In this document: positions 33,219 through 40,909 of the stretch, piece by piece
Position numbering within the stretch: position 1 is the stretch's first letter
How the letters are laid out: each line of letters begins with the position of its first letter
Origin: CAZJFH01 sp964545205
GTDB lineage: Bacteria; Pseudomonadota; Alphaproteobacteria; Rhodospirillales; Magnetospirillaceae
NCBI GenBank assembly: GCA_964545205.1
Contig: CAZJFH010000048.1
Location: forward strand, 1-40,909
Length of the DNA stretch: 40,909 bases
Direction: 5' to 3'
Notes under the pieces: generated by a model
Database searches by the model: none
The model's input: only the letters and a program-made list of their open reading frames with translations
What the model was told of the DNA's origin: nothing
Position numbers and translations under genes: made by a program

Positions 33219-35113
33219 GCCTCGGCTCCTTCCTTGATCGTCTTCGCGGTGACCGGCTCGGCGGCGTTGCGCACCGCGGCGTGGACGATGGCGTCGGGGC
33301 CGCAGGTCTTCACGCACAGCGAGCAGCCGGTGCAGAACTGGGTGTCGATGGTGACGAAGTTCATCACCTTCTCCTTGCCGCTGGGCAGGGTCTCGGTGCG
33401 GCGCTCGCGCACCAGGATCGCCGGACAGCCGACGCGCAGGCAGCTCGAGCAGCCGTTGCACTTGTCGTCGTCGACCTCGTAGGGCGTGAACTTCTGGTGG
33501 CTGTCGATCAGCACGCAGGGCTGGTTGGTGATGATCACGCTCGGCCCGTCGTGCTTCATCTCCCGCTTGACCAGCTTCATCAGCGTCGGCATCTCGTAGG
33601 GATCGACGCTGTGGATGTGGTCGGGATCGATGCCCAGGGCGACGCAAAGCTTGGCGAAGTCGACGCGCGGCGCCGCATCGCCGCGGATGTCGCGGCCGGT
33701 GCCGGCGTGCTCCTGGCCGCCGGTCATCGCGGTGGTGCCGTTGTCGAGGATCATCACCGTGACGTTGCCCTTGGTGTAGGCGATGTCGAGCAGGCCCTGC
33801 AGGCCCATGTGCAGGAAGGTCGAATCGCCGATCACCGCGACGACGGCCTTGTCCTTGTCGGCCTCGGAGTGCTTGCGGGCCTTCTCGATGCCCAGCGCCA
33901 CGCCCATCGAGGCGCCCATGCAGATGGTGGTGTCGAGCGCGTTCCACGGCTGGCCGGCGCCCAAGGTGTAGCAGCCGATGTCGCCGGAGATGATCACCTC
34001 CTTGCGCAGCCGGGCGAGCACGTAATAGGGCGGCAGGTGCGGGCAGCCGACGCACATCGTCGGCGGCCGCGGGAACACGTCGGCGGCGGCGCACAGCCCG
34101 TCGGGGCGGGCGCCGTCGAGCAGGCAGTCGACGCCCTTGCGGACGATGTCGAAGGCCAGCTCGCCGCTCTTGGGCAGGATGTCCTTGCCGGCGCAGGCGA
34201 TGCCGGCGGCCTTCAGCTCCTGCTCGACCAGCGGCTCGGTCTCCTCGACCACGACCAGCTTGTCGACCTGGCCGGCCAGGGCGCGGATGCGCTCGACCGG
34301 CAGCGGATGCGACAGGCCGAGCTTGAGGATCGGCGCCTTCGGATAGGCCTCGCGCACGGCCAGCGCCGCCGGACCGGAGGCGACGAAGCCAACGCGCTTG
34401 TCCTCGCCGTCCTCGAGGCGGGTGACCTCGCAGGTCTCGCTGTAGGCGCGCAGCGCCTCGTCGCGCTGGAACATCAGCGGCAGGCGGCGCTTGGCGGTGC
34501 CGGGCATCAGCACCCAGCGCAGCGGATCGGGCTTGAAGCCGGCGGCGGGGCGGCTCTGCTTCTCGCCGACGGTGACCACCGACTTGACGTGGCAGACGCG
34601 GGTGGTCAGGCGCACCAGCACCGGGGTGTCGAAGCGCTCGGAGATGTCGAAGGCCAGCTTCGTCATCTCGTAGGCTTCCTGGGCGTCGGACGGCTCCAGC
34701 ACCGGAATGTGGGCGAAGCGGCCCCAGAAGCGGCTGTCCTGCTCGTTCTGCGACGAGGACAGGCCGACGTCGTCGGCGACCGCGATCACCAGGCCGCCCT
34801 GGACGCCGGCCAGGGTCTGCGACATCAGCGCGTCGGCGGCGACGTTGAGGCCGACATGCTTCATGGCGCAGAAGGCGCGCGCGCCCTCGATCGAGGCGCC
34901 GATCGCGACCTCCAGCGACACCTTCTCGTTCGGCGCCCAGTGGCTGTCGACGTCCTTGAAGAACGCCAGCGTCTCCAGGATCTCGGTCGAGGGCGTGCCG
35001 GGATAGGCCGCCGCGACCAGGGTGCCCGCCTCCCATGCCGCGCGCGCGATCGCGTCGTTGCCCGACACCAGAAGCCGGCTGCCCGCCGGCGCATTCGAAA
35101 TGTGATAACTCAC
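33215..35113 (-). CDS. iorA: Indolepyruvate ferredoxin oxidoreductase, alpha subunit
   Basis: A 632-residue thiamine-diphosphate- and Fe-S-dependent subunit. The N-terminal pyrimidine-binding domain begins with LLVSGNDAIARAAWEAG and AYPGTPSTEILE. The central pyrophosphate domain has CVGCPHLPPYY, SGDIGCYTLGA, IGDSTFLHMG and ILDNGTTAMTGGQEH. Two C-terminal [4Fe-4S] motifs are CNGCSSCLRVGCP and CTGCSLCVKTCGP. Length is a little above the usual 600. The upstream gap of 214 bp to the next gene has no open frame of note and probably carries its promoter. Confidence 0.96.
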   Translation of the reverse strand: MSYHISNAPAGSRLLVSGNDAIARAAWEAGTLVAAAYPGTPSTEILETLAFFKDVDSHWAPNEKVSLEVAIGASIEGARAFCAMKHVGLNVAADALMSQTLAGVQGGLVIAVADDVGLSSSQNEQDSRFWGRFAHIPVLEPSDAQEAYEMTKLAFDISERFDTPVLVRLTTRVCHVKSVVTVGEKQSRPAAGFKPDPLRWVLMPGTAKRRLPLMFQRDEALRAYSETCEVTRLEDGEDKRVGFVASGPAALAVREAYPKAPILKLGLSHPLPVERIRALAGQVDKLVVVEETEPLVEQELKAAGIACAGKDILPKSGELAFDIVRKGVDCLLDGARPDGLCAAADVFPRPPTMCVGCPHLPPYYVLARLRKEVIISGDIGCYTLGAGQPWNALDTTICMGASMGVALGIEKARKHSEADKDKAVVAVIGDSTFLHMGLQGLLDIAYTKGNVTVMILDNGTTAMTGGQEHAGTGRDIRGDAAPRVDFAKLCVALGIDPDHIHSVDPYEMPTLMKLVKREMKHDGPSVIITNQPCVLIDSHQKFTPYEVDDDKCNGCSSCLRVGCPAILVRERRTETLPSGKEKVMNFVTIDTQFCTGCSLCVKTCGPDAIVHAAVRNAAEPVTAKTIKEGAEA

Positions 35114-35327
35114 CGCTGAATCCCTCTCCTCACCGAGCGCCGGTTGGCTCCGAACGCGTCCTTCGACCGCGGCGGCGGAGCGCGACCAGGCCGTTCGACC
35201 CGGTCCGCCCGGCCAAGGCGCGCGGCGCGTTATGAAGCCACGGAGACGGGGGCGATTTCAACGCCGATGTTACACTTCGGGGTGGGAAGTTGCGGAGAGG
35301 ACCCGGCCGCCGCCGCGCGCCGGCGCC

Positions 35328-35921
35328 TCACCGCATCAGGGAAGACCCGAAATACTGTGGGATCAGCCGGTCGAGCTGGGCGTTGAGGTCCTGCATCATG
35401 TCCTCGACCATGCCGAACCAGATGCGGTCGCGTTCGTTCAGGGTCACGCCCTCGGGCATGGTGCGCGAGCGCTGGCTGCGGGCGGTGATCTCCGCCTGCG
35501 CCAACTTGCGCTCGTCGAGCACCTGCAGCGCCAGCTCGAGATTGGCGTCGTAGCGCTCGGCCTGCTGCTGCTTGAACAGCCCGGCCAGGCCCGTGTCGGT
35601 CTTCAGCGGCACCTCGACGACGCTGGCGTCGCGGATGATCACGCGCACGGCGCCGGTGGTGCCCATCGGCTGCAGGCGGTCCTGGGCCCAGCGCTTGACC
35701 GCCGCGGCCGGCGGCAGCGGCATCACGTGCTCGACGTTGGGATCGCGCATCGGCGCCTGGTACTGGTCGACGATCTCGACCGTTCCGACATCGAACCGGT
35801 AGGGCTGGAGATGGGCGAAGGTGAGCTGCGGCAGGGCCTGCTGCGGCGGCGGCACTTCGCAGGCGCCGAGGGTCAGGGTCAGGAGCACGGCGGCGACGGC
35901 GCCGGACGGGCGGAGGCTCAT
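35328..35921 (-). CDS. Hypothetical lipoprotein
   Basis: A 197-residue protein with a lipoprotein signal (VAAVLLTLTLGACEV; lipobox LGAC, C21 lipidated). The mature part includes PYRFDVGTVEIVDQYQAP near the start and VRVIIRDASVVEVPL in the middle, probably a beta-rich domain. A C-terminal helical part, IWFGMVEDMMQDLNAQLD, ends the chain. I recognise no named family. It follows hslO by 58 bp on the same strand and may be a late gene of the argD-argF-hslO unit. An envelope location is likely; function unknown. Confidence 0.82.
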   Translation of the reverse strand: MSLRPSGAVAAVLLTLTLGACEVPPPQQALPQLTFAHLQPYRFDVGTVEIVDQYQAPMRDPNVEHVMPLPPAAAVKRWAQDRLQPMGTTGAVRVIIRDASVVEVPLKTDTGLAGLFKQQQAERYDANLELALQVLDERKLAQAEITARSQRSRTMPEGVTLNERDRIWFGMVEDMMQDLNAQLDRLIPQYFGSSLMR

Positions 35922-35979
35922 GGCGGGGATTCCGGTCGAAGTGGCGGCGCCGCCATTCTTGGCCGCGCACGCCGCCCCG

Positions 35980-36882
35980 TCAAGACGCGTAGACCCGGTC
36001 GAGGTCGTCGTCGTCGAAGTGGTACCCGGCCTTGCAGAACTCGCAGGTGACCACGACGTCGCCGCGCTCGTCGCGCAGGCTCTCGATCTCGTCGCGCGGG
36101 AACGAGCGCAAGGTGCTCGCGACCCGCTCCCTGGAGCAGCGGCACGAGGCGTCGAGCGGCCGGGCGTCGAGCAGCCTGAGCTCGTCGGAGTGATAGAGCC
36201 GGTACAGCAGCCGGTCGGCGGCCAGACCGGGGTCGAGCAGCTCGCCGGCGCGGGTGCTGGCCATCAGGATCACCGCCGAGCGCCAGGCCTCGTCGGCCTC
36301 CTCGGTCGCGAAGTCGCTGCCGGCCGAAGCCGGCATCCGCTGCAGGATCAGGCATCCGGCGCGCCAGCCGTGGCCGCCGCCCGGCCCCTCGGCCGACAGC
36401 ATGATCGCGGTCGGGATCTGCTCGGACTGGCGGAAATAGTTCTGGGCGCATTCGGCCAGGGTCGGGCCGTCGAGCTCGACGATGCCCTGGTAGCGGTCGG
36501 TGTCCGGGCCCTGGTCGACGGTGAAGGCGAGATAGCCGTGCCCGATCAGGTGCTGAACGGTGGGATCGGATTCGACGGCGGCGAGGCGCTCGCCGTCCCA
36601 GCGGGCATAGCCGCGGATGTCGCCCTCGCTGGTCACGTCGGTGACGAGCAGCGACACCGGGCCGCTGCCCTGGGCCTGGAGCGTGAACACGCCCTTGTAC
36701 TTCAGCCCGCCGGCCAGGCCGGCGGCCAGCGCCATGGTTTCGCCCAGCAGACGGGCCACCACCGGCGGGTAATGCGCCAGGATCGGCGCCACCGATTCGC
36801 CGAGCCGCACGAGGCGGCCGCGGGCGAGGCCGCGGTCGATCATGAACGAGACGAGCAGGTCCTGACGGGTCAGCAAGGTCAT
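35980..36882 (-). CDS. hslO: Redox-regulated chaperone Hsp33
   Basis: A 300-residue cytosolic holdase activated by oxidation. The N-terminal domain carries LLGETMALAAGLAGGLKYKG and LTLQAQG-like residues, then GYLAFTVDQG and YQGIVELDG. The C-terminal zinc switch is present: C247 and C249 in SCRCSRER, C280 and C283 in TCEFCKAGYHF. On oxidative stress these Cys form disulfides and release zinc (known for the family). It lies 10 bp after argF in the same operon. Confidence 0.96.
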   Translation of the reverse strand: MTLLTRQDLLVSFMIDRGLARGRLVRLGESVAPILAHYPPVVARLLGETMALAAGLAGGLKYKGVFTLQAQGSGPVSLLVTDVTSEGDIRGYARWDGERLAAVESDPTVQHLIGHGYLAFTVDQGPDTDRYQGIVELDGPTLAECAQNYFRQSEQIPTAIMLSAEGPGGGHGWRAGCLILQRMPASAGSDFATEEADEAWRSAVILMASTRAGELLDPGLAADRLLYRLYHSDELRLLDARPLDASCRCSRERVASTLRSFPRDEIESLRDERGDVVVTCEFCKAGYHFDDDDLDRVYAS

Positions 36883-36892
36883 CCAGGGCGGT

Positions 36893-37831
36893 CTATGTCA
36901 GACACCACGTAAGGATGCCCTTCTGCGCATGCAAGCGGTTCTCGGCCTCGTCCCACACCGCCGAGGCCGGGCCGTCCATCACGGCGTCGGTCACCTCCTC
37001 GCCGCGATGCGCCGGCAGGCAGTGCATGAACACCGCGTCGGGGCTAGCCAGCGCCATCAGCGCCGGGTTGACCTGGTAGGGCTCGAGCAGCTGGTGGCGG
37101 TCGGCGGCGGCGTCGCCCATCGACACCCAGGTGTCGGTGACGACGCAATGCGCCCCGGCCACCGCGGCGCGCGGATCCTCGCCGAGCACGATGCCGGCGC
37201 CCTGCGCCCGCGCCCAGGCCACCGCCTCGGCGGCGGGCTGCAGCGACGGCGGGCAGGCCAGGCGCAGCTCGAAGCCGAAATGGGCGGCGGCGTGGATCCA
37301 CGACGCGGCGACGTTGTTGCCGTCGCCGACCCAGGCCGCGACCTTGCCGCGCAGGTCGCCGTGGCGCTCCTCGAAGGTCATGATGTCGGCCATGATCTGG
37401 CACGGATGCGACTCGTCGGTCAGCCCGTTGATCACCGGCACGCTGGCGTGGCGCGCCAGCTCCTCGAGCTTGTCGACGGCGTTGGTGCGGATCATGATCG
37501 CGTCGACGTAGCGCGACAGCACGCGGGCGGTGTCGGCGATGGTCTCGCCGCGGCCGAGCTGCGAATCGCCGGCCGACAGCACGACGGCGCCGCCGCCGAG
37601 CTGCAGCATCGCCACCTCGAACGACACCCGCGTGCGCGTCGAGGGTTTCTCGAAGATCATCGCCAGCGTGCGGCCCGACAGCGGGCGCTGGCCGCGCGGC
37701 GCCTCGCCGCGCTTGTAGGCCTTGGCGAGGTCGAGGATGGTCCGCAGCGTCGCGGAGTCGAAGCGGTCGAGGTCGAGGAAGTGCCGGGGCGCCGTCACGG
37801 CGGCCGGCTTGCTCTGCTGCAAGGTGGTCAT
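36893..37831 (-). CDS. argF: Ornithine carbamoyltransferase
   Basis: A 312-residue enzyme joining carbamoyl phosphate and ornithine to give citrulline in arginine synthesis. Landmarks are the carbamoyl-phosphate loop FEKPSTRTRVSFEVA, LGRGETIADTARVLSRY, the HPCQ motif in DESHPCQIMAD, WVGDGNNVAASW, the ornithine-site TDTWVSMGD and HCLPAHRGEEV. Length is standard. The ATG overlaps the argD stop as ATGA. The anabolic role is inferred from the neighbouring argD. Confidence 0.97.
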   Translation of the reverse strand: MTTLQQSKPAAVTAPRHFLDLDRFDSATLRTILDLAKAYKRGEAPRGQRPLSGRTLAMIFEKPSTRTRVSFEVAMLQLGGGAVVLSAGDSQLGRGETIADTARVLSRYVDAIMIRTNAVDKLEELARHASVPVINGLTDESHPCQIMADIMTFEERHGDLRGKVAAWVGDGNNVAASWIHAAAHFGFELRLACPPSLQPAAEAVAWARAQGAGIVLGEDPRAAVAGAHCVVTDTWVSMGDAAADRHQLLEPYQVNPALMALASPDAVFMHCLPAHRGEEVTDAVMDGPASAVWDEAENRLHAQKGILTWCLT

Positions 37832-39003
37832 GGGGTTTCGAACTCTTTGCAGGTCGCGTCGAGGGCGGCCATCGCCTCCTCGACGTGCTCGGGGCCGATG
37901 ATCAGGGGCGGCAGGAGCCGCACGACGTTGTCGCCGGCGCCGACCGTCAGCAGGCCGCGGGCCAGCAGCTTGGCGCCGAACTCGGTGTTGGGGACGTGGC
38001 AGCGCAGGCCCTGCATCAGGCCGAGGCCGCGCCGCTCCCACAGCACCTCGGGATGGGCGGCGATCAGCGCGTCGAGGCGCTCGACCAGCAGCGCGGCGGT
38101 CTCGCGCACCCGGGCCAGGAAGCCGTCGGCCAGCATGACGTCGAGCACGGCGTTGGCCGCCGCCATGGCCAGCGGATTGCCGCCGAAGGTCGAGCCGTGG
38201 CTGCCGGCGGTCAGCGGCGCCGCCGCCGCCTCGGTCGCCAGGATGGCGCCGCAGGGGAAGCCGCCGCCCAGGCCCTTGGCGACCGCCATGATGTCGGGGG
38301 TCATGCCCGCCCATTCGTGGGCGAACAGCCGGCCGGTGCGGCCCATGCCGCTCTGCACCTCGTCGAGGACGACCAGCAGGCCGTATTCGTCGGCGATCTG
38401 GCGCAGGCCGCGCATGTAGTCGACGCTCGCCGGCCGCAGCCCGCCCTCGCCCTGCACCGGCTCGACCAGGATGGCGCCGGTCTGCGGGCCGATCGCGGCG
38501 CGCAGCTCGTTGAGATTGCCGTAGGCGACGCGGTCGAAGCCGTCGACGATCGGATCGAAGCCCTTCAGGTGCTTCTCCTGGCCGCCGGCGGCGATGGTCG
38601 CCAGCGTGCGGCCGTGGAAGGCGCCGCCGGCCACGATCACCCGCCAGCGATCGGGATTGCCGGTCTCGTCGTGGTACTTGCGCGCCATCTTCAGCGCACC
38701 CTCGACCGCCTCGGCGCCCGAGTTGCAGAAGAAGACGGTGTCGGCGAAGGTCGCCGCGACCAGGCGCTCGGCCAGCCGCTCCTGCTCGGGAATCCGGTAC
38801 AGGTTCGAGCAGTGCCACAGCTTCTCGGCCTGGGCCTTGAGCGCCTCGACGAGATGCGGATGGGCATGGCCCAGCGCGGTCACCGCGATGCCGGAGCAGA
38901 AATCGAGGTATCGTCGGCCGTCCGTCGCGTACAGATAGGGGCCCTCGCCCCGCTCGAAGGCGAGGTCGGCACGCGCGTAGGTCGGCATAACGGCAGGAAT
39001 CAC
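37828..39003 (-). CDS. argD: Acetylornithine aminotransferase
   Basis: A 391-residue PLP enzyme converting N-acetylglutamate semialdehyde to N-acetylornithine. It starts VIPAVMPTYARADLAFERGE and has FCNSGAEAVEGALKMARKYH (PLP phosphate site), GAFHGRTLATIAA, VVLDEVQSGMGRTG, the Schiff-base Lys in MAVAKGLGGGFPCGA, and GSHGSTFGGNPLA. I chose the GTG at 39003 because it matches the usual start of the family and GGGAGAG precedes it; an ATG at 39054 would add 17 residues. It is the first gene of argD-argF-hslO. Confidence 0.96.
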   Translation of the reverse strand: MIPAVMPTYARADLAFERGEGPYLYATDGRRYLDFCSGIAVTALGHAHPHLVEALKAQAEKLWHCSNLYRIPEQERLAERLVAATFADTVFFCNSGAEAVEGALKMARKYHDETGNPDRWRVIVAGGAFHGRTLATIAAGGQEKHLKGFDPIVDGFDRVAYGNLNELRAAIGPQTGAILVEPVQGEGGLRPASVDYMRGLRQIADEYGLLVVLDEVQSGMGRTGRLFAHEWAGMTPDIMAVAKGLGGGFPCGAILATEAAAAPLTAGSHGSTFGGNPLAMAAANAVLDVMLADGFLARVRETAALLVERLDALIAAHPEVLWERRGLGLMQGLRCHVPNTEFGAKLLARGLLTVGAGDNVVRLLPPLIIGPEHVEEAMAALDATCKEFETP

Positions 39004-39104
39004 GGGCACTCTCCCGAACGCTCGATCGCTCGGCGGACATTCCGCTGCGCTCATGGAAAGCGGCAGACTATGGGAGCGCGCGCGGCGATTGTCAACGTCG
39101 TGGT

Positions 39105-39917
39105 TCAGGCCCGCAGCTTGTAGCCGACCTTGAACATCCGCCACACCCCGGCGAGCAGCGCGGCGTTGACCGCCGCCACCACCAGCACGCCGACCCAGAC
39201 CGGGCCGTCGGCGCGGCCGATGAAGCCGTAGCGGAAGCCGTCGATCAGGTAGAAGAACGGGTTGAACAGCGCGATGGTATGGAACGGCTCGGGCAGCCGC
39301 TCGATCGAATAGAAGGTGCCCGACAGGAACGACAGCGGGGTGATGACGAAGTTGGTCACCGCCGCCATGTGGTCGAACTTGTCGGCCCAGATGCCGCCCA
39401 GCATGCCCAGCAGCGACAGCATCATCGACGCCATGAAGGCGTGGTAGAAGCAGAACAGCACGTTGTGGACGTCGGTCTCGACGAAGATCGACATCACCGC
39501 GCCGACCGCCAGTCCGACGCACAGGCCGCGCGTCACGCCGCCCAGCGCGATCGCCGAAGCCTGCTCGCCGGCGGTCAGCGGCGGCATCAGCAGGTCGACG
39601 ATGTTGCCCTGGACCTTGGCGATGATCAGCGACGACGAGGTGTTGGCGAAGGCGTTCTGCATCATCGCCATCATGATCAGGCCGGGGGCGAGGAACTGCA
39701 GGAACGGCACCTCGCCGACCGTCTGCACGGCGCGGCCCAGCGCCAGCGCGAACACCGCCAGGAAGATCAGCGTCGTCGCCACCGGCGCCCAGACGGTCTG
39801 GAAGTGCACCTTGAGGAAGCGCCGCACCTCCTTCGAATAGAGCGTCCACCAGCCGAGCCAGTTGACGGCGCCGAGATCGCGCGGCGCGGGCGGGGCGGTG
39901 TGCAGGGCGTCGTTCAT
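39105..39917 (-). CDS. ABC-2 type transporter permease
   Basis: A 270-residue inner-membrane permease of the ABC-2 family (NodJ/YadH-like), used for export of polysaccharides, drugs or lipids. It has the LKVHFQTVWAPVATTLIFL entry helix, FLAPGLIMMAMMQNAFANTSSSL, KVQGNIVDLLMPPLTAGE, PLSFLSGTFYSIERLPEP (the conserved exoplasmic Pro/Gly region) and about six membrane helices. Its ATPase partner is not adjacent. GAGGA lies 7 bp before the ATG. It precedes argD by 101 bp but is functionally unrelated. Confidence 0.92.
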   Translation of the reverse strand: MNDALHTAPPAPRDLGAVNWLGWWTLYSKEVRRFLKVHFQTVWAPVATTLIFLAVFALALGRAVQTVGEVPFLQFLAPGLIMMAMMQNAFANTSSSLIIAKVQGNIVDLLMPPLTAGEQASAIALGGVTRGLCVGLAVGAVMSIFVETDVHNVLFCFYHAFMASMMLSLLGMLGGIWADKFDHMAAVTNFVITPLSFLSGTFYSIERLPEPFHTIALFNPFFYLIDGFRYGFIGRADGPVWVGVLVVAAVNAALLAGVWRMFKVGYKLRA

Positions 39918-39933
39918 GGGCTATCCTCGGCGG

Positions 39934-40491
39934 ATGAGACGGGTACGGCCGATCACGGCCCAGCGTCTGGAGAACGTGGCCCTTCACTACCTCCAGCGCT
40001 TCGCGAGTTCCAGCGGGAATCTGCGCCGGGTGCTGATGCGCCGGGTCGAGACGGCGGCGCGCGCCGTCGAGGACGGGCAGGCCGAGGCGGTGCGCGCCGA
40101 GGGCGCGAAGCTGGTCGACGCCCTGGTGGCGCGCTACCTCGCGACCGGCGTGCTCGACGACGCCGCCTATGCCGAGATGAAGGCCCGCAGCCTGCACCGC
40201 CGCGGCGCCTCGCCGCGCGCCATCCGCCAGAAGCTCGCCTTGAAGGGCGTCGACGCCGACACCGCCGAGGCCGGCCTCGCCCGCCTCGAGGAGGAGACCG
40301 GCGACGCCGAGACCGCCGCCGCCGTCGCCCTGGCGCGGCGCCGCCGCCTCGGACCGTGGCGCACCCAGGGCCGCGCCGAGGCGCGGGCCAAGGACCTGGC
40401 GGCGATGGCGCGGGCCGGCTTCTCGTGGGACGCCGCCGCCAAGGTCATCGACGCCGAAACGCCCGAGGCGGCGGAGGAACTGGCGAACTGA
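39934..40491 (+). CDS. recX: Regulatory protein RecX
   Basis: A 185-residue protein of the RecX family, which restrains RecA filament growth. It has the family's helical-repeat layout: ALHYLQRFASSSGNLRRVLMRR, VARYLATGVLDDAAYAEMKA, SLHRRGASPRAIRQKLALKG and GFSWDAAAKVID. The start is an ATG only 17 bp from the divergent permease ATG, and no clear ribosome site precedes it, so a downstream start is possible. recA is not in the window. Confidence 0.88.
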   Translation: MRRVRPITAQRLENVALHYLQRFASSSGNLRRVLMRRVETAARAVEDGQAEAVRAEGAKLVDALVARYLATGVLDDAAYAEMKARSLHRRGASPRAIRQKLALKGVDADTAEAGLARLEEETGDAETAAAVALARRRRLGPWRTQGRAEARAKDLAAMARAGFSWDAAAKVIDAETPEAAEELAN

Positions 40492-40537
40492 GGTTCGTCA
40501 CCGACCTCGGAGATGTCCTGCGGGCCAGTCGCGCGGC

Positions 40538-40909
40538 TCACGGCACCACCACCACCGAGCACGCCAGCGCGTCGAGCAGATGGCGCGCGCCGGCCGGCAC
40601 GACCAGCAGCGACGGCGGATGGGCGGCGGTATCGGCCGCCAGATGGCCGGCGTGCGGCAGCCGGTGCAGGATCGCCTCCGGCGCCAGCGCCCGCGCCTCG
40701 TCCTCCAGCGCCGCCGGCCCGACGACCACGACCTCCAGCGGCTGCCCGGCCGCCGCGGCCAGGGTCGCGGCGAGGGCGAGCGCCCGCGCTCCGGCCGCGC
40801 CGCCGTCGTAGACCGCGGCCACCGCCGCGGCGGAGCGGGCGCGACGCCAGACCAGCAGCGGCCCCGGCGGCGCCGCCAGCAGCGCCCGCACGGTCGAGCC
40901 CAGCGCGGC
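40538..40909 (-). CDS. Universal-stress-like protein, C-terminal part (5' end outside window)
   Basis: The frame is open to the right edge, so the gene begins beyond it. The 123 visible residues begin AALGSTVRALLAAPPGPLLV, resembling the end of one universal-stress domain (GSTxR...PLLV). A second, divergent half follows with ARALALAATLAAAAGQPLEVVVVG and ends SLLVVPAGARHLL and CSVVVVP. This pattern suggests a tandem universal-stress protein. The second half lacks the usual ATP-binding GxxGxxxxS before its final strand. The assignment is by pattern only. Confidence 0.65.
   Translation of the reverse strand, partial: AALGSTVRALLAAPPGPLLVWRRARSAAAVAAVYDGGAAGARALALAATLAAAAGQPLEVVVVGPAALEDEARALAPEAILHRLPHAGHLAADTAAHPPSLLVVPAGARHLLDALACSVVVVP

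Noticed and set aside
35114..35327. Small open frame in the gap between iorA and the lipoprotein gene
   Set aside because: Poor codon pattern, no ribosome site and no recognisable sequence. The gap more likely holds the iorA promoter.
39004..39054. Upstream ATG for argD (17 extra residues)
   Set aside because: The family normally begins at the VIPAVMPTY segment, and the ribosome site fits the GTG at 39003.

Overview
The window is about 40.9 kb of very GC-rich, densely coding bacterial chromosome. Gene content points to an alphaproteobacterium, probably of the Rhodospirillales type (inference). The clues are a CIRCE-controlled groES-groEL next to a Usg-family gene, an ETF-ubiquinone oxidoreductase, a Rhodobacter-type PmtA-like methyltransferase, a Rickettsia 17-kDa-antigen-like lipoprotein, the xerD / aroK-aroB / CNNM-CorC block, and GGAAC-N16-CGTT promoter motifs typical of the alphaproteobacterial general stress sigma factor EcfG. 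I found no tRNA, rRNA, CRISPR array, transposase or phage gene. Apart from one repeat-filled gap the region looks like stable core genome.

Layout. 1-3.5 kb: the end of one histidine kinase, converging with and overlapping an operon of a periplasmic sugar-binding protein plus a membrane histidine kinase. 3.6-7.3 kb (minus): a 46-residue membrane miniprotein, a large secreted helical-repeat protein, the XerD recombinase and a ferritin-like diiron protein. 7.6-11.1 kb (plus): aroK-aroB, a CNNM/CorC-type membrane protein and a DUF2889 protein. 11.3-15.8 kb: a phospholipid-type methyltransferase, then a branched-chain-amino-acid/amide-type ABC operon with fused LivH-LivM permeases and LivG but no LivF. 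15.8-18.3 kb: usg, then groES-groEL with CIRCE and a strong terminator.

18.3-23.9 kb looks like a stress block: a Pmp3-family membrane peptide, a stand-alone response regulator, the ergothioneine genes egtB-egtD, a hemerythrin, an ECF sigma factor and two envelope proteins. Three EcfG-like promoter motifs, of decreasing quality, sit in front of the hemerythrin, egtB and Pmp3 genes. 23.9-31.2 kb: a soluble lytic transglycosylase, a family-4-type uracil-DNA glycosylase with an altered Fe-S cysteine set, ETF-QO, a TPR protein and ispE.

31.15-31.51 kb is the only gene-free stretch over 300 bp. It holds two nested pairs of inverted palindromic repeats. 31.5-40.9 kb: a small secreted protein with a cytidylate-kinase-like protein, indolepyruvate ferredoxin oxidoreductase iorA-iorB, a lipoprotein, argD-argF-hslO, an ABC-2 permease divergent from recX, and the end of a universal-stress-like protein running off the window.

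Most operons show ATGA or GTGA stop/start overlaps (aroK-aroB, livHM-livG, egtB-egtD, the 175-aa/17-kDa pair, TPR-ispE, kinase-like/small secreted, iorA-iorB, argD-argF), indicating tight translational coupling. No single locus is a clearly new system. The best candidates for follow-up are the stress block with shared promoter motifs, the binding-protein/sensor-kinase pair, the 46-aa miniprotein, the nested palindromes and the cysteine-altered uracil-DNA glycosylase.
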